A DNA stretch of 64,000 bases from Denitratisoma sp. DHT3 (GCF_007833355.1 NZ_CP020914.1:1412047-1476046), one strand, 5' to 3'. Positions 1 through 9,621 are shown, counted from the first letter of the stretch. The notes: a model not told the origin generated them from the sequence alone. Program-made: numbers and translations.

Positions 1-1143
1 CGGCGCCCAAAGTTGTATCCAGAAGAGACTCGCCGCATAGGACTTGATGACCCCGGTCGCCTGGTGACCGCTCAGCACCACGAACAAGAGGAACACCGGA
101 AAGATAGCGTACTGCACCATCTCGATGGCATTCCTCACCTTCGGCATAGTCGACTCGGCGACGCGCGCCATCAGTTTGTAGGAATCGCTGGTCGAGCGTA
201 GCGATTGCGCCATCGCCAGATTGGTCTGGGCGCTGGCCGCATCGCCCAGTTGCGCCGGTAGCATGTACTGGGCATCGATCATGAAATTGGCGACGATGGC
301 CTGCTTCACCGTGTCCTGTGCCGACGACGAAATCCCGAGAAGATAGTTGGTCGAGGTCGCCAGCGATCCTGCAATAGCGACGCCGGCATCCGCGCTCGTC
401 ATGCGGGGATAGAGCCTGGAACCAAGCAAGGTCACTTGCCGACTCGTCTCGGCGGTGATTTGGGTTGTCAGCGACTGATAGCCCGCATCACAGCCCACAG
501 TGCTCATCAGTGTCGGATCAGCGAGATCGCGGATCGTCACCAACCTCGACGGATTGGTCTTGCCGTTCAGGCTGTCCCAGATGTTATTGACCTGGAGAAT
601 ATCTTCCTTCATGCGGATATAGCCGGTCGCGATGTCGGGCGCGACGCACTCCCGGTAGAACTCCAGCAGATTGCCGGTCAATACCGGATTTCCGCTCTTG
701 ATCGCCTGCCGTTCGGAAAGGACGCGATGCCCAAACAGTGTCCCGTTCCTGCGGAACTTCACATCGTCAGGCAACGAAAATACCGTCTCGAAAGAGCCGG
801 TGAGCCAATCCCCCACCTTGCTCATCGTGTGCGCGAACGCCCCGAGACCGATCGGCACATTCGCCACGGCCCGCGGCGGTTCGTTGCCCGTACGATCGAC
901 GATCATGACCGTCACTTTGGGAATCAGGAGCATCGACTGGAAAATGGCGAGGAAGAAAAGCCACTTCCACATGCCGTCAAGCCGCTCCCTCCCGGTCAAA
1001 GTGGCGATGACGACGACGATCATGCCGACGATGGCGATGGTTTGAAGCAGGCCACGGTAATCGCCACTGCCCATGAGCGAGGCAACCGCATTGAACATCG
1101 CCTCCAGCTCGACGACATTCCAGTAGGCATAGACCTCGTACAT
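1..1143 (-). CDS. traG: TraG, F-type mating-pair stabilisation protein (N-terminal part, cut by window edge)
   Basis: An open frame starts with ATG at 1143 (MYEVYAYWNVVE...) and runs off the left edge without a stop, giving 381 codons. The product is an inner-membrane protein: a hydrophobic stretch near residues 35-50, another near 60-75, and more around 345-370 (AIFPVFLLFVVLSG followed by HQATGVIKSYAASLFW). This matches the N-terminal domain of F-type TraG, needed for pilus assembly and mating-pair stabilisation. It begins 3 bases after the traH stop, so it is in the same operon. The C-terminal periplasmic half lies outside the window. Confidence 0.88.
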   Translation of the reverse strand, partial: MYEVYAYWNVVELEAMFNAVASLMGSGDYRGLLQTIAIVGMIVVVIATLTGRERLDGMWKWLFFLAIFQSMLLIPKVTVMIVDRTGNEPPRAVANVPIGLGAFAHTMSKVGDWLTGSFETVFSLPDDVKFRRNGTLFGHRVLSERQAIKSGNPVLTGNLLEFYRECVAPDIATGYIRMKEDILQVNNIWDSLNGKTNPSRLVTIRDLADPTLMSTVGCDAGYQSLTTQITAETSRQVTLLGSRLYPRMTSADAGVAIAGSLATSTNYLLGISSSAQDTVKQAIVANFMIDAQYMLPAQLGDAASAQTNLAMAQSLRSTSDSYKLMARVAESTMPKVRNAIEMVQYAIFPVFLLFVVLSGHQATGVIKSYAASLFWIQLWAP

Positions 1144-1146
1144 GGC

Positions 1147-2583
1147 TTACCGGTTGAAGACGGCCATCGACTGGAAGATGTTGGTCGGCATCCCGGAATT
1201 GAGGCTCTGGTGCATCAATTGCAGCGAACGGCTGAGTTCGGCGACCTGCATCCCTTTCTGATATTCGGCACGAAGCATGTCCCGCGCTTCCTGCTCGACC
1301 TCGGTCAGCCGAACAAGGATTTTTTCTGCAGCCATCACGGCATCCGGTCCGCTTTTACCGGCATCGTTCTGCAAGGCATTGCGCAGAGTCTTTGAAAGGT
1401 TCGTGAAGTACGCGTAGGCGACATCCACGGCGATCAGTTGGGCGTAATCCTCGGTGATTCGGTCACCGCCAGGGATACTGCTGGATACCGCGAGCATCTT
1501 CCAGACCGGCAACGAGGAGCTACCAATCAGAGCCGCATCCATGGAGGACTGTCCACCCGTGTCACGATTGACGATCTTGTCGCGCATGGTGGCAATCCGG
1601 GTACGGACCTGGCGGGAAAACGGCGCAACCGTGAATGCCGTTTCCGAAAAGCTCGGCGTCAGGCATTCGGCCAGATCCGTTCCACATTTGAGACCGGGGA
1701 GATTCACGGTGGCCGACGCGCCGTCGCCAACAAACTGGCGGAACGTCAGCTTGCCCCCGGGCAGGTAGGTCCATTTGGCTTTTTCATCGGCGTTTTCACC
1801 AGGTGGCGTGACGATGATGGTGCCGGTCAGACTCATCAACAATTCCCGTGTTTCGTCGGTGATGCCGGAAATGCGGTTGAGTGAGCGCCAGACAACGTTG
1901 CCGGGATCGAAGATTTCCCGCGCGCCCTGCGAGGTGGCTTTTGCGGCATTGCGAATGTTCTTCGCCGTGGTGCGACTCTTCTTCCATTCATCCCAGGACT
2001 CGAAGACGTCACCGAACATGTTGAGATTGGCTCCAGCCGTCTTGCCTTCCTTTTCCTGGACGCGATCAGTGACCATGCTGCCCACCGCGCTGACGATGCC
2101 CTCTGCCGCCTGGCAGGAATTGATGTTCAGGTTGTTCATCTTGGTGGCCTGGTCCTGCAGGTACTTCAGCAAATCGCAGAGATCAGGCGACATCGAGCAC
2201 AGGGCCATGTTGAAGGCGGCGCCAATGGCGTTATTGCCGATGTTCCGCAGCAGCGAGACAAACTGTTCCTTGTTGATGAAGGAAAACGACCCGGCGAAGA
2301 GATCAATGCCACCGCATCCAGCGCTGAAGGACGGCGGCGAAATGCTGGCCAGTTGATAGTTACGGACAGGGGTTCGCATGTACAGGCTGCCGCCGGTGTA
2401 CATGTTCATGGTTTGGCCGCGGTAGGCATTGGGGCCGGTGACGTTGCCGTAGGCACCGATCTCGTTGAACCAGTCCTGCATCGATTGGTTGACGGTAGAG
2501 TGCGCAGGAATGCAGGTCAGCGCCAGCACGAAGGCAACAAGCTGCGCACAGCGCCGTGATGAAAGTGCCATGCCAATCTCCAT
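1147..2583 (-). CDS. traH: TraH, F-type pilus assembly protein
   Basis: A protein of 478 residues with an N-terminal signal peptide (LVAFVLALTCIPAHS), hence periplasmic. The start of the mature protein, NQSMQDWFNEIGAYGNVTGP followed by a YRGQ segment and a GG(S/I)-rich stretch around SAGCGGIDLFAGSF, is typical of TraH, which works with TraF and TraG in F-pilus assembly at the outer membrane. Its ATG overlaps the traF stop (TGATG), so translation is probably coupled. Met5 is an alternative start that leaves a cleaner signal peptide. The length fits the family. Confidence 0.9.
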   Translation of the reverse strand: MEIGMALSSRRCAQLVAFVLALTCIPAHSTVNQSMQDWFNEIGAYGNVTGPNAYRGQTMNMYTGGSLYMRTPVRNYQLASISPPSFSAGCGGIDLFAGSFSFINKEQFVSLLRNIGNNAIGAAFNMALCSMSPDLCDLLKYLQDQATKMNNLNINSCQAAEGIVSAVGSMVTDRVQEKEGKTAGANLNMFGDVFESWDEWKKSRTTAKNIRNAAKATSQGAREIFDPGNVVWRSLNRISGITDETRELLMSLTGTIIVTPPGENADEKAKWTYLPGGKLTFRQFVGDGASATVNLPGLKCGTDLAECLTPSFSETAFTVAPFSRQVRTRIATMRDKIVNRDTGGQSSMDAALIGSSSLPVWKMLAVSSSIPGGDRITEDYAQLIAVDVAYAYFTNLSKTLRNALQNDAGKSGPDAVMAAEKILVRLTEVEQEARDMLRAEYQKGMQVAELSRSLQLMHQSLNSGMPTNIFQSMAVFNR

Positions 2584-3377
2584 CAGTAAAGTTCGCCTGG
2601 TTTGGTCTGGGTCAGGATGTAGATACGCTCGACAATCTCCTGCGCCGAGAGGACCCCGGAGCCAATGGGCAGCAGGCGCCGATCCCTGACATTACCGAGC
2701 ACGACCAGCGGCACAACCGATACTCCCAGCGCACGGGCCATCCCGTTATCTTTAGACGGCTTTGGATAGTCGGGAAGACCGCCGCCATCGAGCGAAACGG
2801 GGAACACGGTGATGCCGTATTGCTCGGACAGCAGCTTGAGCGTGGGCGCCAGGCGATGGCAGTAAGAGCAATCCGAGCGGAAGATGAAGAACAGGCCCCA
2901 TTCCTTCGCCAGCGCCGCCAGCGTGTCTGTCTCGCGCCGGTTGCGCTGACTGTCGCGCACCTGGATGGCCGCGTTGTTCGACGGATTACGCAGCTGATAG
3001 TTGATTTCTGGATTGGCCCAGACCACTCGCCGCCATACATCCGAAAACACCGAGGCCCGGTCCATCAGGGCTTCCTGAGCAACGATGTAGGTCTTCAGGT
3101 TTTCCGGGGTCGGCTTGAGGATAGCGATCGCCCGTTTCTGCTCGACCTCCTCGCGCAGATTCTTGAGCGCATCGACGGCTCGTTCGCCTTCGCTCTCTGC
3201 GCGGTCCGGAGTCTTCTTTGGACTGGCTTCGGCGGCTTCCTCTTCCGCCAGATCGCAATACCAGTGAAACCGTGCTTCATCGCACTGCCAGGAGGACGGA
3301 TAGTCCAACGCCTCGCGCGCTTGGGCGCTTGAGCAAAGAAGGACAGCAAGTAGCGCCAGCAAGCGTCTCATCGGCAT
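2583..3377 (-). CDS. traF: TraF, periplasmic thioredoxin-fold conjugation protein
   Basis: 264 residues with a signal peptide (RRLLALLAVLLCSSAQA). The C-terminal half is a thioredoxin-like fold with an intact CxxC pair (SDCSYCHRLAP, around residue 180) and the cis-Pro loop region (GVSVVPLVVLG). F-plasmid TraF lacks the CxxC, whereas many relatives keep it, so this one may be redox-active. It acts in the periplasm with TraH and DsbC on disulfide-rich transfer proteins. It lies between trbI and traH and its stop overlaps the traH start by one base. Confidence 0.88.
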   Translation of the reverse strand: MPMRRLLALLAVLLCSSAQAREALDYPSSWQCDEARFHWYCDLAEEEAAEASPKKTPDRAESEGERAVDALKNLREEVEQKRAIAILKPTPENLKTYIVAQEALMDRASVFSDVWRRVVWANPEINYQLRNPSNNAAIQVRDSQRNRRETDTLAALAKEWGLFFIFRSDCSYCHRLAPTLKLLSEQYGITVFPVSLDGGGLPDYPKPSKDNGMARALGVSVVPLVVLGNVRDRRLLPIGSGVLSAQEIVERIYILTQTKPGELY

Positions 3378-3380
3378 CGA

Positions 3381-3797
3381 TCACTTGGTCGTCGACGCCG
3401 GCAGGACAATACCAGTCGCCTGCGCAACCTGCTCGGTCAGGTCCGGAATTCGGGAATCGGAGGTCTTGAGCAGTGCCGCCGTATTTACCAAAGCACAGGC
3501 ACACCCCCGGCTGACCTGTTCGAGGGCCGCATCGAGCTTGGCGCCGAATCCCTTGGCCTCCTCGAAGAGTTTTGCTTGCTCCTGAGCATCCAGCCCGGGC
3601 TTGATCCGTTGCACCATGGATTGCTGTTGATGTGCGACCAGCCGAGCGATATCGACTCGCCCAAAACGGGGAATCTCTGGCGGATGGCGATACATCCAGA
3701 CGACCAGAAGCATGGCCCCCGCCAGCAAGGTGGCGATACCGGTCAGTACGTAGGGCTTGATCGATGGCATGACATGGCTCACTGGATCAGGTTGCAC
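3381..3797 (-). CDS. trbI: TrbI-type conjugation protein
   Basis: 138 residues: a short cytoplasmic head, one membrane anchor (VLTGIATLLAGAMLLVVWMY) and a periplasmic tail with the family pattern VDIARLV...QRI...LD...AL and a terminal PDLTEQVAQATGI. This fits F-type TrbI, an inner-membrane pilus-assembly factor next to traC. The listed start is GTG, overlapping the traC stop by 11 bases. An ATG at 3770 is also possible and no clear ribosome-binding site decides. In plasmid F, traW, traU, trbC and traN come next; here traF follows directly. Confidence 0.72.
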   Translation of the reverse strand: MQPDPVSHVMPSIKPYVLTGIATLLAGAMLLVVWMYRHPPEIPRFGRVDIARLVAHQQQSMVQRIKPGLDAQEQAKLFEEAKGFGAKLDAALEQVSRGCACALVNTAALLKTSDSRIPDLTEQVAQATGIVLPASTTK

Positions 3798-6357
3798 GTT
3801 GGGCTACCAGTTGTTCGATGGCCTCCGTCACAGACAATCCTTGATCACGCAGACGTTTGATCGCCTCGTAATCTTCAGCGCGTGTCGAATAAACCAGCAT
3901 TGAGAAGGGATCGAGCAGGAGACGCCCAAGGCCGGACCCCATCGGCGAATGAATGTAGATTTCGGAGAAGTTTCCATGCTCGGTACTGACTGAGCCAAGC
4001 TGGCGTTTCAGCCACTCGTCGAGGGAGAGCTTCCCTTCCTTGCCCAGCCGCTCGATGTTCTCCGCTTTCTGGCGCAGCAAGAACAGCCAGTCGGCATTGT
4101 TAATGGCGGCCTTGGTCGCTTCGTTCTTGTAGTAGTCGTCGACCGACTGGGTGATCGTGCCGAAGGCTCCGCCATACTTGCGGGCGCGCCGATAGCCGGC
4201 CTCGATAAAGCTGCCGCTTGACCCCGAGCCCATCAAATCCCAGCTTTCGTCGATGATGACCAGCTTGCGCCGAGATCGGTCGCGGTACATCTCCTGGGTG
4301 ATCCGGTACATGATGAGTTGCATCACCACCGATTGCAGATCTTTCTTGGACTTCAGTTCCTCCAGTTCGAGCACGACGAAATCCTTGTCGAACTGAATGT
4401 TGGCATCGCCCTCGAAGTAACTCGCATACACACCGTGGCGGGTATAAGGTTCCAGCGCCGTCGCCAAACGACTCAGATCCCGCTCGTATTCGCCTTCGCT
4501 GGAAAGGCGACCGGTCTGGAGCAGCTCGTAGATATCGGTGATCGTGGCCGAGCGCCCTTTGGCATCCCAGACGCGCTTGATGGCGGAACCCAGCGCCGTA
4601 TAGCCGTAGTTGTCGAGCGGTTCGCGCGGACTGGCCATCTGCGCCAGCAGCGGCAAAACCATCTCCATGTCGGCGTTGATATCGATGATCATGGAGAACG
4701 GGTTGAGGCAGATCGTGTTCTGTCGCTCGTCGGAGAATTCGATGAACTCGCCGTCCAGCAATTCGCACAGGTTCTTGTAGGAACGACCAACGTCAATGAT
4801 CCAGACCTTCGCGCCTGCGCCTAGGTAGCGATAAGTCATTTCATTGACGAACACCGACTTGCCGGAACCAGAGAGCGCCGCGACGGCAAAGTTGAAATTG
4901 CCGCCCGTGTTGTCGAACAGATCGAAGCCAATGATCTGGCCGCGTCGCCCGAACAGGGTCATGACCGGCGTTTGCGTACCCTTCCACTCGGCGATCAACG
5001 GCGATGTCATCACCGCGTTGTCGGCAGTTTTGGTATTGATTCGTCCGAACTGACGCAGGTCGCTTTGTAGTGCCGGGGTCAGTGTCATCGGCATGGTTGC
5101 AGTCAGCGCCTGATGCTGGAGGTAAAAATCCTTGGTCAGGTCAAAGCCGCGGGCACGCCAGACGGCACGCACGGAATGCTCGCAGCGCGAAGCTTCCGCC
5201 ACCCGCGAAACCAGGCACACCTGGTGATACATCCCGACCACGGTGCGCCCGCTGTCGAACGTCTTCAGCACCATGTCCCAGTCGCGTTTGCGTTCCTGAA
5301 GATCGGGCTGGAAATGAGCGAGATAGGAGCCTGCACTCTGGGTCGCCCGCGCGGCCTTCATCTGCGCCCGGGTACGTGCCGACTCGTAGTCCAGCGCCAC
5401 GGCTCCCATGGTGATGATGAAGGGACAGGGCATCGCCAGAGCCAACTGGTAGGGATCGCCGATCAGATAGTTCATGCCTGACAGTCGGAAGTACCGTGGG
5501 TACTGGCGCACCGAAAACAGCTGCAGGACGGACTCATCTCCGCCGGCCTTACGAAAACGGATGTCGCTATCGCCCACCCGCGAAGCGATTTCCAGGTTGG
5601 AAATCTGCTTACGCAGCGGCTGATCAGCATTCCAGACGATTGGCGTCACTGCTCCCCCGGAATGCAGTCGTGAATGATCGAAGAAGTCCCCGACAAAATT
5701 GAGAAGTTCATCCGGACCCCAGTCCTGACCAGGCAAATGAGCTGACTTCAGGGTGGCGTGAATGCTTTCCCGAATGCGCAGGGCTTCATCCACATCGGCC
5801 GGTAGTTCGGGATCGAGCGGCAATGTGACCGAGATGACAGACCGAAAATCACGCAGCAAATAGGTCTGGTGGCCAAAGATCGATTCGCTCGTGCCTTTCA
5901 GGTAGTGATCGATCCGGCGGCGCGCCAGCAGGCGGAAGATGTTGCCGTGCCGACGCTGAATACCCTCGTCATCGGAATCAATCGCAGAGGCTGGTAGCAA
6001 GTTGGCCTGATTCTTCAGCGTGGGCAGGATGTGCGGACTGCCATACAACGAGACTTGAATACCGGTGCCAGGTGGACAGGACACGAAGAGACTGGCCAGA
6101 ACCTTCTCCATTTCGTCATTGGCACCGGTCTGCGGCAGCGTCTCGATGCAAAAGCCGATGGCGTGTTCCTCACGCTCCCCAAAGCCTCCCTGATCCAGTG
6201 CGAAGAGTCGTGTGTCCTCCTGCCAGGCGAGATAGGGAAGAATTCCACTCAGGCGAGGCATCCGTGATATTTCCTGCAGCAGATGCCTTGGCAAACGATC
6301 GGCTTCCGCATCCCGTTCGGGCAAGAATGCCTCTCTCAAGATGTCAGCGAACCCCAT
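3787..6357 (-). CDS. traC: TraC, conjugation ATPase (VirB4-like)
   Basis: 856 residues from the ATG at 6357. The open frame extends further upstream, but the first 69 codons overlap traV and are not family-like; this ATG overlaps the traV stop (TAATG). The C-terminal half is an AAA+/HerA-type ATPase with Walker A (ALSGSGKSVF), Walker B (RRKLVIIDESWDLMG) and the GTITQSVDD sensor segment. TraC drives pilus assembly from the cytoplasmic face of the inner membrane. The N-terminal half matches the TraC_F domain. Confidence 0.93.
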   Translation of the reverse strand: MGFADILREAFLPERDAEADRLPRHLLQEISRMPRLSGILPYLAWQEDTRLFALDQGGFGEREEHAIGFCIETLPQTGANDEMEKVLASLFVSCPPGTGIQVSLYGSPHILPTLKNQANLLPASAIDSDDEGIQRRHGNIFRLLARRRIDHYLKGTSESIFGHQTYLLRDFRSVISVTLPLDPELPADVDEALRIRESIHATLKSAHLPGQDWGPDELLNFVGDFFDHSRLHSGGAVTPIVWNADQPLRKQISNLEIASRVGDSDIRFRKAGGDESVLQLFSVRQYPRYFRLSGMNYLIGDPYQLALAMPCPFIITMGAVALDYESARTRAQMKAARATQSAGSYLAHFQPDLQERKRDWDMVLKTFDSGRTVVGMYHQVCLVSRVAEASRCEHSVRAVWRARGFDLTKDFYLQHQALTATMPMTLTPALQSDLRQFGRINTKTADNAVMTSPLIAEWKGTQTPVMTLFGRRGQIIGFDLFDNTGGNFNFAVAALSGSGKSVFVNEMTYRYLGAGAKVWIIDVGRSYKNLCELLDGEFIEFSDERQNTICLNPFSMIIDINADMEMVLPLLAQMASPREPLDNYGYTALGSAIKRVWDAKGRSATITDIYELLQTGRLSSEGEYERDLSRLATALEPYTRHGVYASYFEGDANIQFDKDFVVLELEELKSKKDLQSVVMQLIMYRITQEMYRDRSRRKLVIIDESWDLMGSGSSGSFIEAGYRRARKYGGAFGTITQSVDDYYKNEATKAAINNADWLFLLRQKAENIERLGKEGKLSLDEWLKRQLGSVSTEHGNFSEIYIHSPMGSGLGRLLLDPFSMLVYSTRAEDYEAIKRLRDQGLSVTEAIEQLVAQRAT

Positions 6358-6923
6358 TACTCCCCCTCGCCAGGGATGGACGGTAACGACCGCGCAGACG
6401 ATCCGGGTGGTGCGGTCGGCGACATCGCGCCATTCGGTGGCGATGCACGCTCCATTTGCAGGGACTGTCCGCCCGTTGGTGGCGATTGCGGTGCGAACGT
6501 CTTCGGCGGCACGACCGGGCGGTAGCCTTCCGTCGCCTTGCGCCGAGAGTGCTCGATTTGCCAACGGCCGGAATCGACAACCATGTAGAAATAAGACTGA
6601 TCGTGCAGCACTTCGTCGTCATCTTCCCATGGGGCCAGCCACACGCGACGCACCTTCTGAGCACTACGCAAGGGATCGCCGGAGCGCGGAGCCATCGCAT
6701 CGATCCTGGCCTGAGCATTCAAGGCATTGACCGGTTTGACCGCAGGACGTTGCCCCGGCAGATTGTTCTGCACCGCATTGGCATAGACGCCAGATAGGGA
6801 GGCGCAGGAAATCCCGTCCGGCGCCTTGCAGGAAAAGCCTCCTTGTCCATCCAGGCCGGTCATGCCGGCACAGCCGGTCAGCCCGAGCATGAGCGGGACG
6901 AGCAGGGTCTGGCCGACGCTCAT
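6357..6923 (-). CDS. traV: TraV, outer-membrane lipoprotein of the F-type T4SS
   Basis: 188 residues. The start at 6923 overlaps the dsbC stop (ATGA) and gives a lipoprotein signal, LLVPLMLGLTGCAGM, with lipobox Cys at about residue 17. The segment FSCKAPDGISCASLSGVY has the paired cysteines of TraV. TraV multimers link TraK at the outer membrane to TraB. The C-terminal third is Pro/Ser-rich and low complexity. An upstream in-frame Met (6944) would bury the signal and is rejected. Confidence 0.88.
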   Translation of the reverse strand: MSVGQTLLVPLMLGLTGCAGMTGLDGQGGFSCKAPDGISCASLSGVYANAVQNNLPGQRPAVKPVNALNAQARIDAMAPRSGDPLRSAQKVRRVWLAPWEDDDEVLHDQSYFYMVVDSGRWQIEHSRRKATEGYRPVVPPKTFAPQSPPTGGQSLQMERASPPNGAMSPTAPPGSSARSLPSIPGEGE

Positions 6924-7645
6924 CGCCCAGCCTCCAGCAGCCACTGCTCGATGCGCTCCTTTGGTGCCGCGCCAGGCAGGATTCGTCCATCGGCGGACAG
7001 CAAGGTCGGCGTCCCCTGTATGCCCAGACGCTGGCCGAGCTGAATGTTCCGTTCGATTGGGTGATCACACTTGCGGCTGGCTGGCGCCTTACCCGATTTC
7101 ATCAACTCCGCCCACGCCTGCGCGCGATTCGCCGCGCACCAGACGGCGATCGACTTGTCCCTGGCCTCGGGGTGCAAACCTTCGAGCGGATAGGGGAAGG
7201 TATAGAGCGTGACGTTATCGAGCTTGTCGAGTTCCGATTCCAGGCGTCGACAATATGGGCAATCCGGATCAGAGAACACCGCCAGCACCCGTTCGCCCTT
7301 GCCACGCACGATCTTGATGGCGTCCGCCAGCGGCAATTCGCCAAATACAACTCGCGCTGCCTTCTCCACTCGTTCTGCCGTCAGATCGCGCTGTTCCTTC
7401 ATGTCGAACAGGTGCCCGAAAACGAAATAGCGGCCGGTCGCGTCGGTGTATGCCGCGTTCTTGCCCATCACGACTTCAAACAACGACGGGATTTCAGAGC
7501 GCTGCACCCGCTCGATCTTGGTGGCCGGATACATCTCCTTGAGACGGATCGAGAGTGCCTCGGCAGACTCATCGGCCGCCATGGTGGTCGGGCTGGCGAC
7601 GGCAAGAATGAGGCCGAGTACAGCCATGGGTAATTTGATGCACAT
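6920..7645 (-). CDS. dsbC: DsbC-like disulfide isomerase of the transfer operon
   Basis: 241 residues from the ATG at 7645, preceded by CAGGAG at good spacing. It has a signal peptide (PMAVLGLILAVASPTTMAA), an N-terminal dimerisation domain (residues about 25-90) and a thioredoxin domain with the CPYC active site (FSDPDCPYCRR) and cis-Pro (QGTPTLL). It is a periplasmic disulfide isomerase that would help fold cysteine-rich Tra proteins. Such a dsbC within traB-traV-traC is typical of SXT/R391, IncA/C and IncH elements. The open frame continues 125 codons upstream, but that part overlaps traB. Confidence 0.93.
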   Translation of the reverse strand: MCIKLPMAVLGLILAVASPTTMAADESAEALSIRLKEMYPATKIERVQRSEIPSLFEVVMGKNAAYTDATGRYFVFGHLFDMKEQRDLTAERVEKAARVVFGELPLADAIKIVRGKGERVLAVFSDPDCPYCRRLESELDKLDNVTLYTFPYPLEGLHPEARDKSIAVWCAANRAQAWAELMKSGKAPASRKCDHPIERNIQLGQRLGIQGTPTLLSADGRILPGAAPKERIEQWLLEAGR

Positions 7646-7667
7646 GTTGTCGTACTCCTGTTCGAGG

Positions 7668-8933
7668 TCAATTGGCTTGGTAGGGTTCAAGCGGCTTTTT
7701 CTGGATTTCCCTGCCGCGCCGCCAGATATCGGTGTAGGTATCGGGGTCTCTGCCTGCCGATTCGGTTTCCAACGAGAATCCCTTGGTGAACACCACATCC
7801 ACGGTGCGCCCGGCATCGACTTCGATGATTGGGAACATCTTTTCCGCCAGCGTGATGTAGTACTGGGACAGGCGGTCCAAGGCCTTGCCGACTCCGGTAC
7901 CGATACCGGCCTGGAACTGCTTGCCCGGATCGATGGTGCCGACGGAGCCCAGCGGATTGGTGGAGACCGTGGTTGCGCTTTGCTGAAAGGCTTGTCCGAT
8001 GCCAGCGCCGATGCCGGCAACCAGCGCGTTGGCCAGCACCTGTCCCTGTTTGCTCACCAGACGGCCGCGCATCCCAGCTTTGCCATCCTCGCCGACGACA
8101 TAGCCCTTTACCGGCACATCGATGGCCTTGCCATCGTGGCGGACGCAGGAAAGTGATTCGAGTCGGATATAGGCACGCTCCGAGCTGATGTCGCCATGGC
8201 TTGCACCCAATGCCAGGCATTCTTTGATCTTGAAGCGATAGCGATTGGGCAGGAAGGCGTTGTCCTGAACCCGCATCAGAATCGGGTGAGGATTGCTCTG
8301 CGCCTGCCCGCCGGTCGGCGCATCCAGTCCACCGAGTAGTGCTGCCCGGAAGAATGATCCCGAGGGCACATAACTGCGGGCGTCGCGTTTTGCATCTGCC
8401 TTGACTGTCGCTTCCGGAGGGGCCACGCGCGAATCGCTCACCTCAAAGGAGGCAATGCCAGGGGGGCGTGGCGGCGGTGGCGGTTCCGCAGCGCGGTCCT
8501 CCTTTGTGCCACTGAGCGAGGACGGCGTGGGCGGTGGCGGTAGCGGCAGCATGGATGCCTGTGCCGGCATCGGAACTGGCGGAGGCGGCAATGTCAGTAC
8601 AGGCGGCGCAACGGTCACGGGTTTCTTGTCGATCGTATCGACCTGCTGGCGCAGGCCCTGGATCATGTCCTCCATTTGCCGCATCTGTTCCGCGCTCTTG
8701 CTCATCCAGATATCTCTTGGATCTGCCTGAGCACCCGGAGTGGCAATCGGCATCGGCTGCGGTCGTGCCGTGTTGCCCTGGGGGAGCTGCACTGGCTTGT
8801 CCCAGATGGCTACGCCGCCAAATACCAACAACAGGAAAGCGCCGATTCCCAACCCGAGGATCAGGTATTGCCGATGCTTTGGCGACAGGCGGGAAATCGC
8901 TCCGGCGAGTCTGGACGGCTGCGGATTAGCCAT
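7668..8933 (-). CDS. traB: TraB, VirB10/TrbI-family T4SS scaffold protein
   Basis: 421 residues. One membrane anchor near residues 24-44 (YLILGLGIGAFLLLVFGGVA) is followed by a coiled-coil/linker, a proline-rich segment (about residues 105-165) that can span the periplasm, and a C-terminal VirB10-like beta domain (VKGYVVGEDGKAGMRGRLV, then the GIGAGIGQAFQQ antenna-like helix). It joins inner- and outer-membrane parts of the secretion channel and contacts TraK and TraV. It overlaps the end of traK by 8 bases. Confidence 0.93.
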   Translation of the reverse strand: MANPQPSRLAGAISRLSPKHRQYLILGLGIGAFLLLVFGGVAIWDKPVQLPQGNTARPQPMPIATPGAQADPRDIWMSKSAEQMRQMEDMIQGLRQQVDTIDKKPVTVAPPVLTLPPPPVPMPAQASMLPLPPPPTPSSLSGTKEDRAAEPPPPPRPPGIASFEVSDSRVAPPEATVKADAKRDARSYVPSGSFFRAALLGGLDAPTGGQAQSNPHPILMRVQDNAFLPNRYRFKIKECLALGASHGDISSERAYIRLESLSCVRHDGKAIDVPVKGYVVGEDGKAGMRGRLVSKQGQVLANALVAGIGAGIGQAFQQSATTVSTNPLGSVGTIDPGKQFQAGIGTGVGKALDRLSQYYITLAEKMFPIIEVDAGRTVDVVFTKGFSLETESAGRDPDTYTDIWRRGREIQKKPLEPYQAN

Positions 8934-9621
8934 CGCGGCCCTCCAGTACCACCATAATCTGGGTCGATTCGCCAGGCTCCAGCTCCAGCGTCTCGACCAT
9001 CACCGCGAGTACGCCACGGCGATAGAGTTCGCGCTCGTCAATCACCATCCGTTGCGTGGAAACATTGGTCAGCTGGTACTTTTCGCCGACGAGCGCGCCT
9101 TCCAGCGTACGCACCAGAACAAAGCGTGCCTCGTTCCAAAGCGGAACGATGTCCAGGACATCCTTGGCGATCATGTCCTCCGGCTCCGCATCCCGTACCA
9201 GGGCCAGCATGACGCGACGGATGGCGGCATTGCGCGATTCGTCGGCAGCAATCGCTTTGGGCTCCTGGCGCAGGCGGCTACGATCGCGGATCACGATCGT
9301 CTCGGCTGGTACATCGGCCACTTTGATATTCAGCTTCCAGTGTCGCCCGCCATCGTCGGCGACGAACAGGGTCAGAAAGGACTTGTCTGCGGCAGGCTTC
9401 ACGTAGGCCACTCCGCTGTCCTTGTCCGGCGTCACCTGGAATTCCCCCTCGACGCCCTGGATGCGCCGAATCTTCCGGCCCTCGATCCGGATCAGGTTGG
9501 GTTCGCTACGTGACATCGTGGCGATGAGTCCATCGTCGGGACTGCCGTCCAGCGTTTGACCCGCTAGCACAGCCACGCTGACGTTAGCGAGGCACAGTGC
9601 CAGTAGCAGCGACTTGAGCAT
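8926..9621 (-). CDS. traK: TraK, outer-membrane secretin-like T4SS protein
   Basis: 231 residues from the ATG at 9621, chosen because it opens a signal peptide (MLKSLLLALCLANVSVAVLAG); the longer frame overlaps traE without coding sense. The mature protein is beta-rich, with the TraK segments LIRIEGRKIRRIQGVEGEF and SFLTLFVADDGGRHWKLNIK. TraK is a VirB9-like component that forms the outer-membrane ring with TraV and TraB. It overlaps the end of traE by 38 bases. Confidence 0.88.
   Translation of the reverse strand: MLKSLLLALCLANVSVAVLAGQTLDGSPDDGLIATMSRSEPNLIRIEGRKIRRIQGVEGEFQVTPDKDSGVAYVKPAADKSFLTLFVADDGGRHWKLNIKVADVPAETIVIRDRSRLRQEPKAIAADESRNAAIRRVMLALVRDAEPEDMIAKDVLDIVPLWNEARFVLVRTLEGALVGEKYQLTNVSTQRMVIDERELYRRGVLAVMVETLELEPGESTQIMVVLEGRDG

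Noticed and set aside
436..1395. 319-codon plus-strand open frame opposite traG/traH
   Set aside because: Crosses the traG-traH boundary in antisense and has no recognisable domain.
6358..6564. N-terminal extension of the traC reading frame
   Set aside because: It lies inside traV and the ATG at 6357 overlaps the traV stop as expected for coupled genes.
7646..8020. N-terminal extension of the dsbC reading frame
   Set aside because: The extension overlaps traB out of frame, lacks a ribosome-binding site and would bury the signal peptide.
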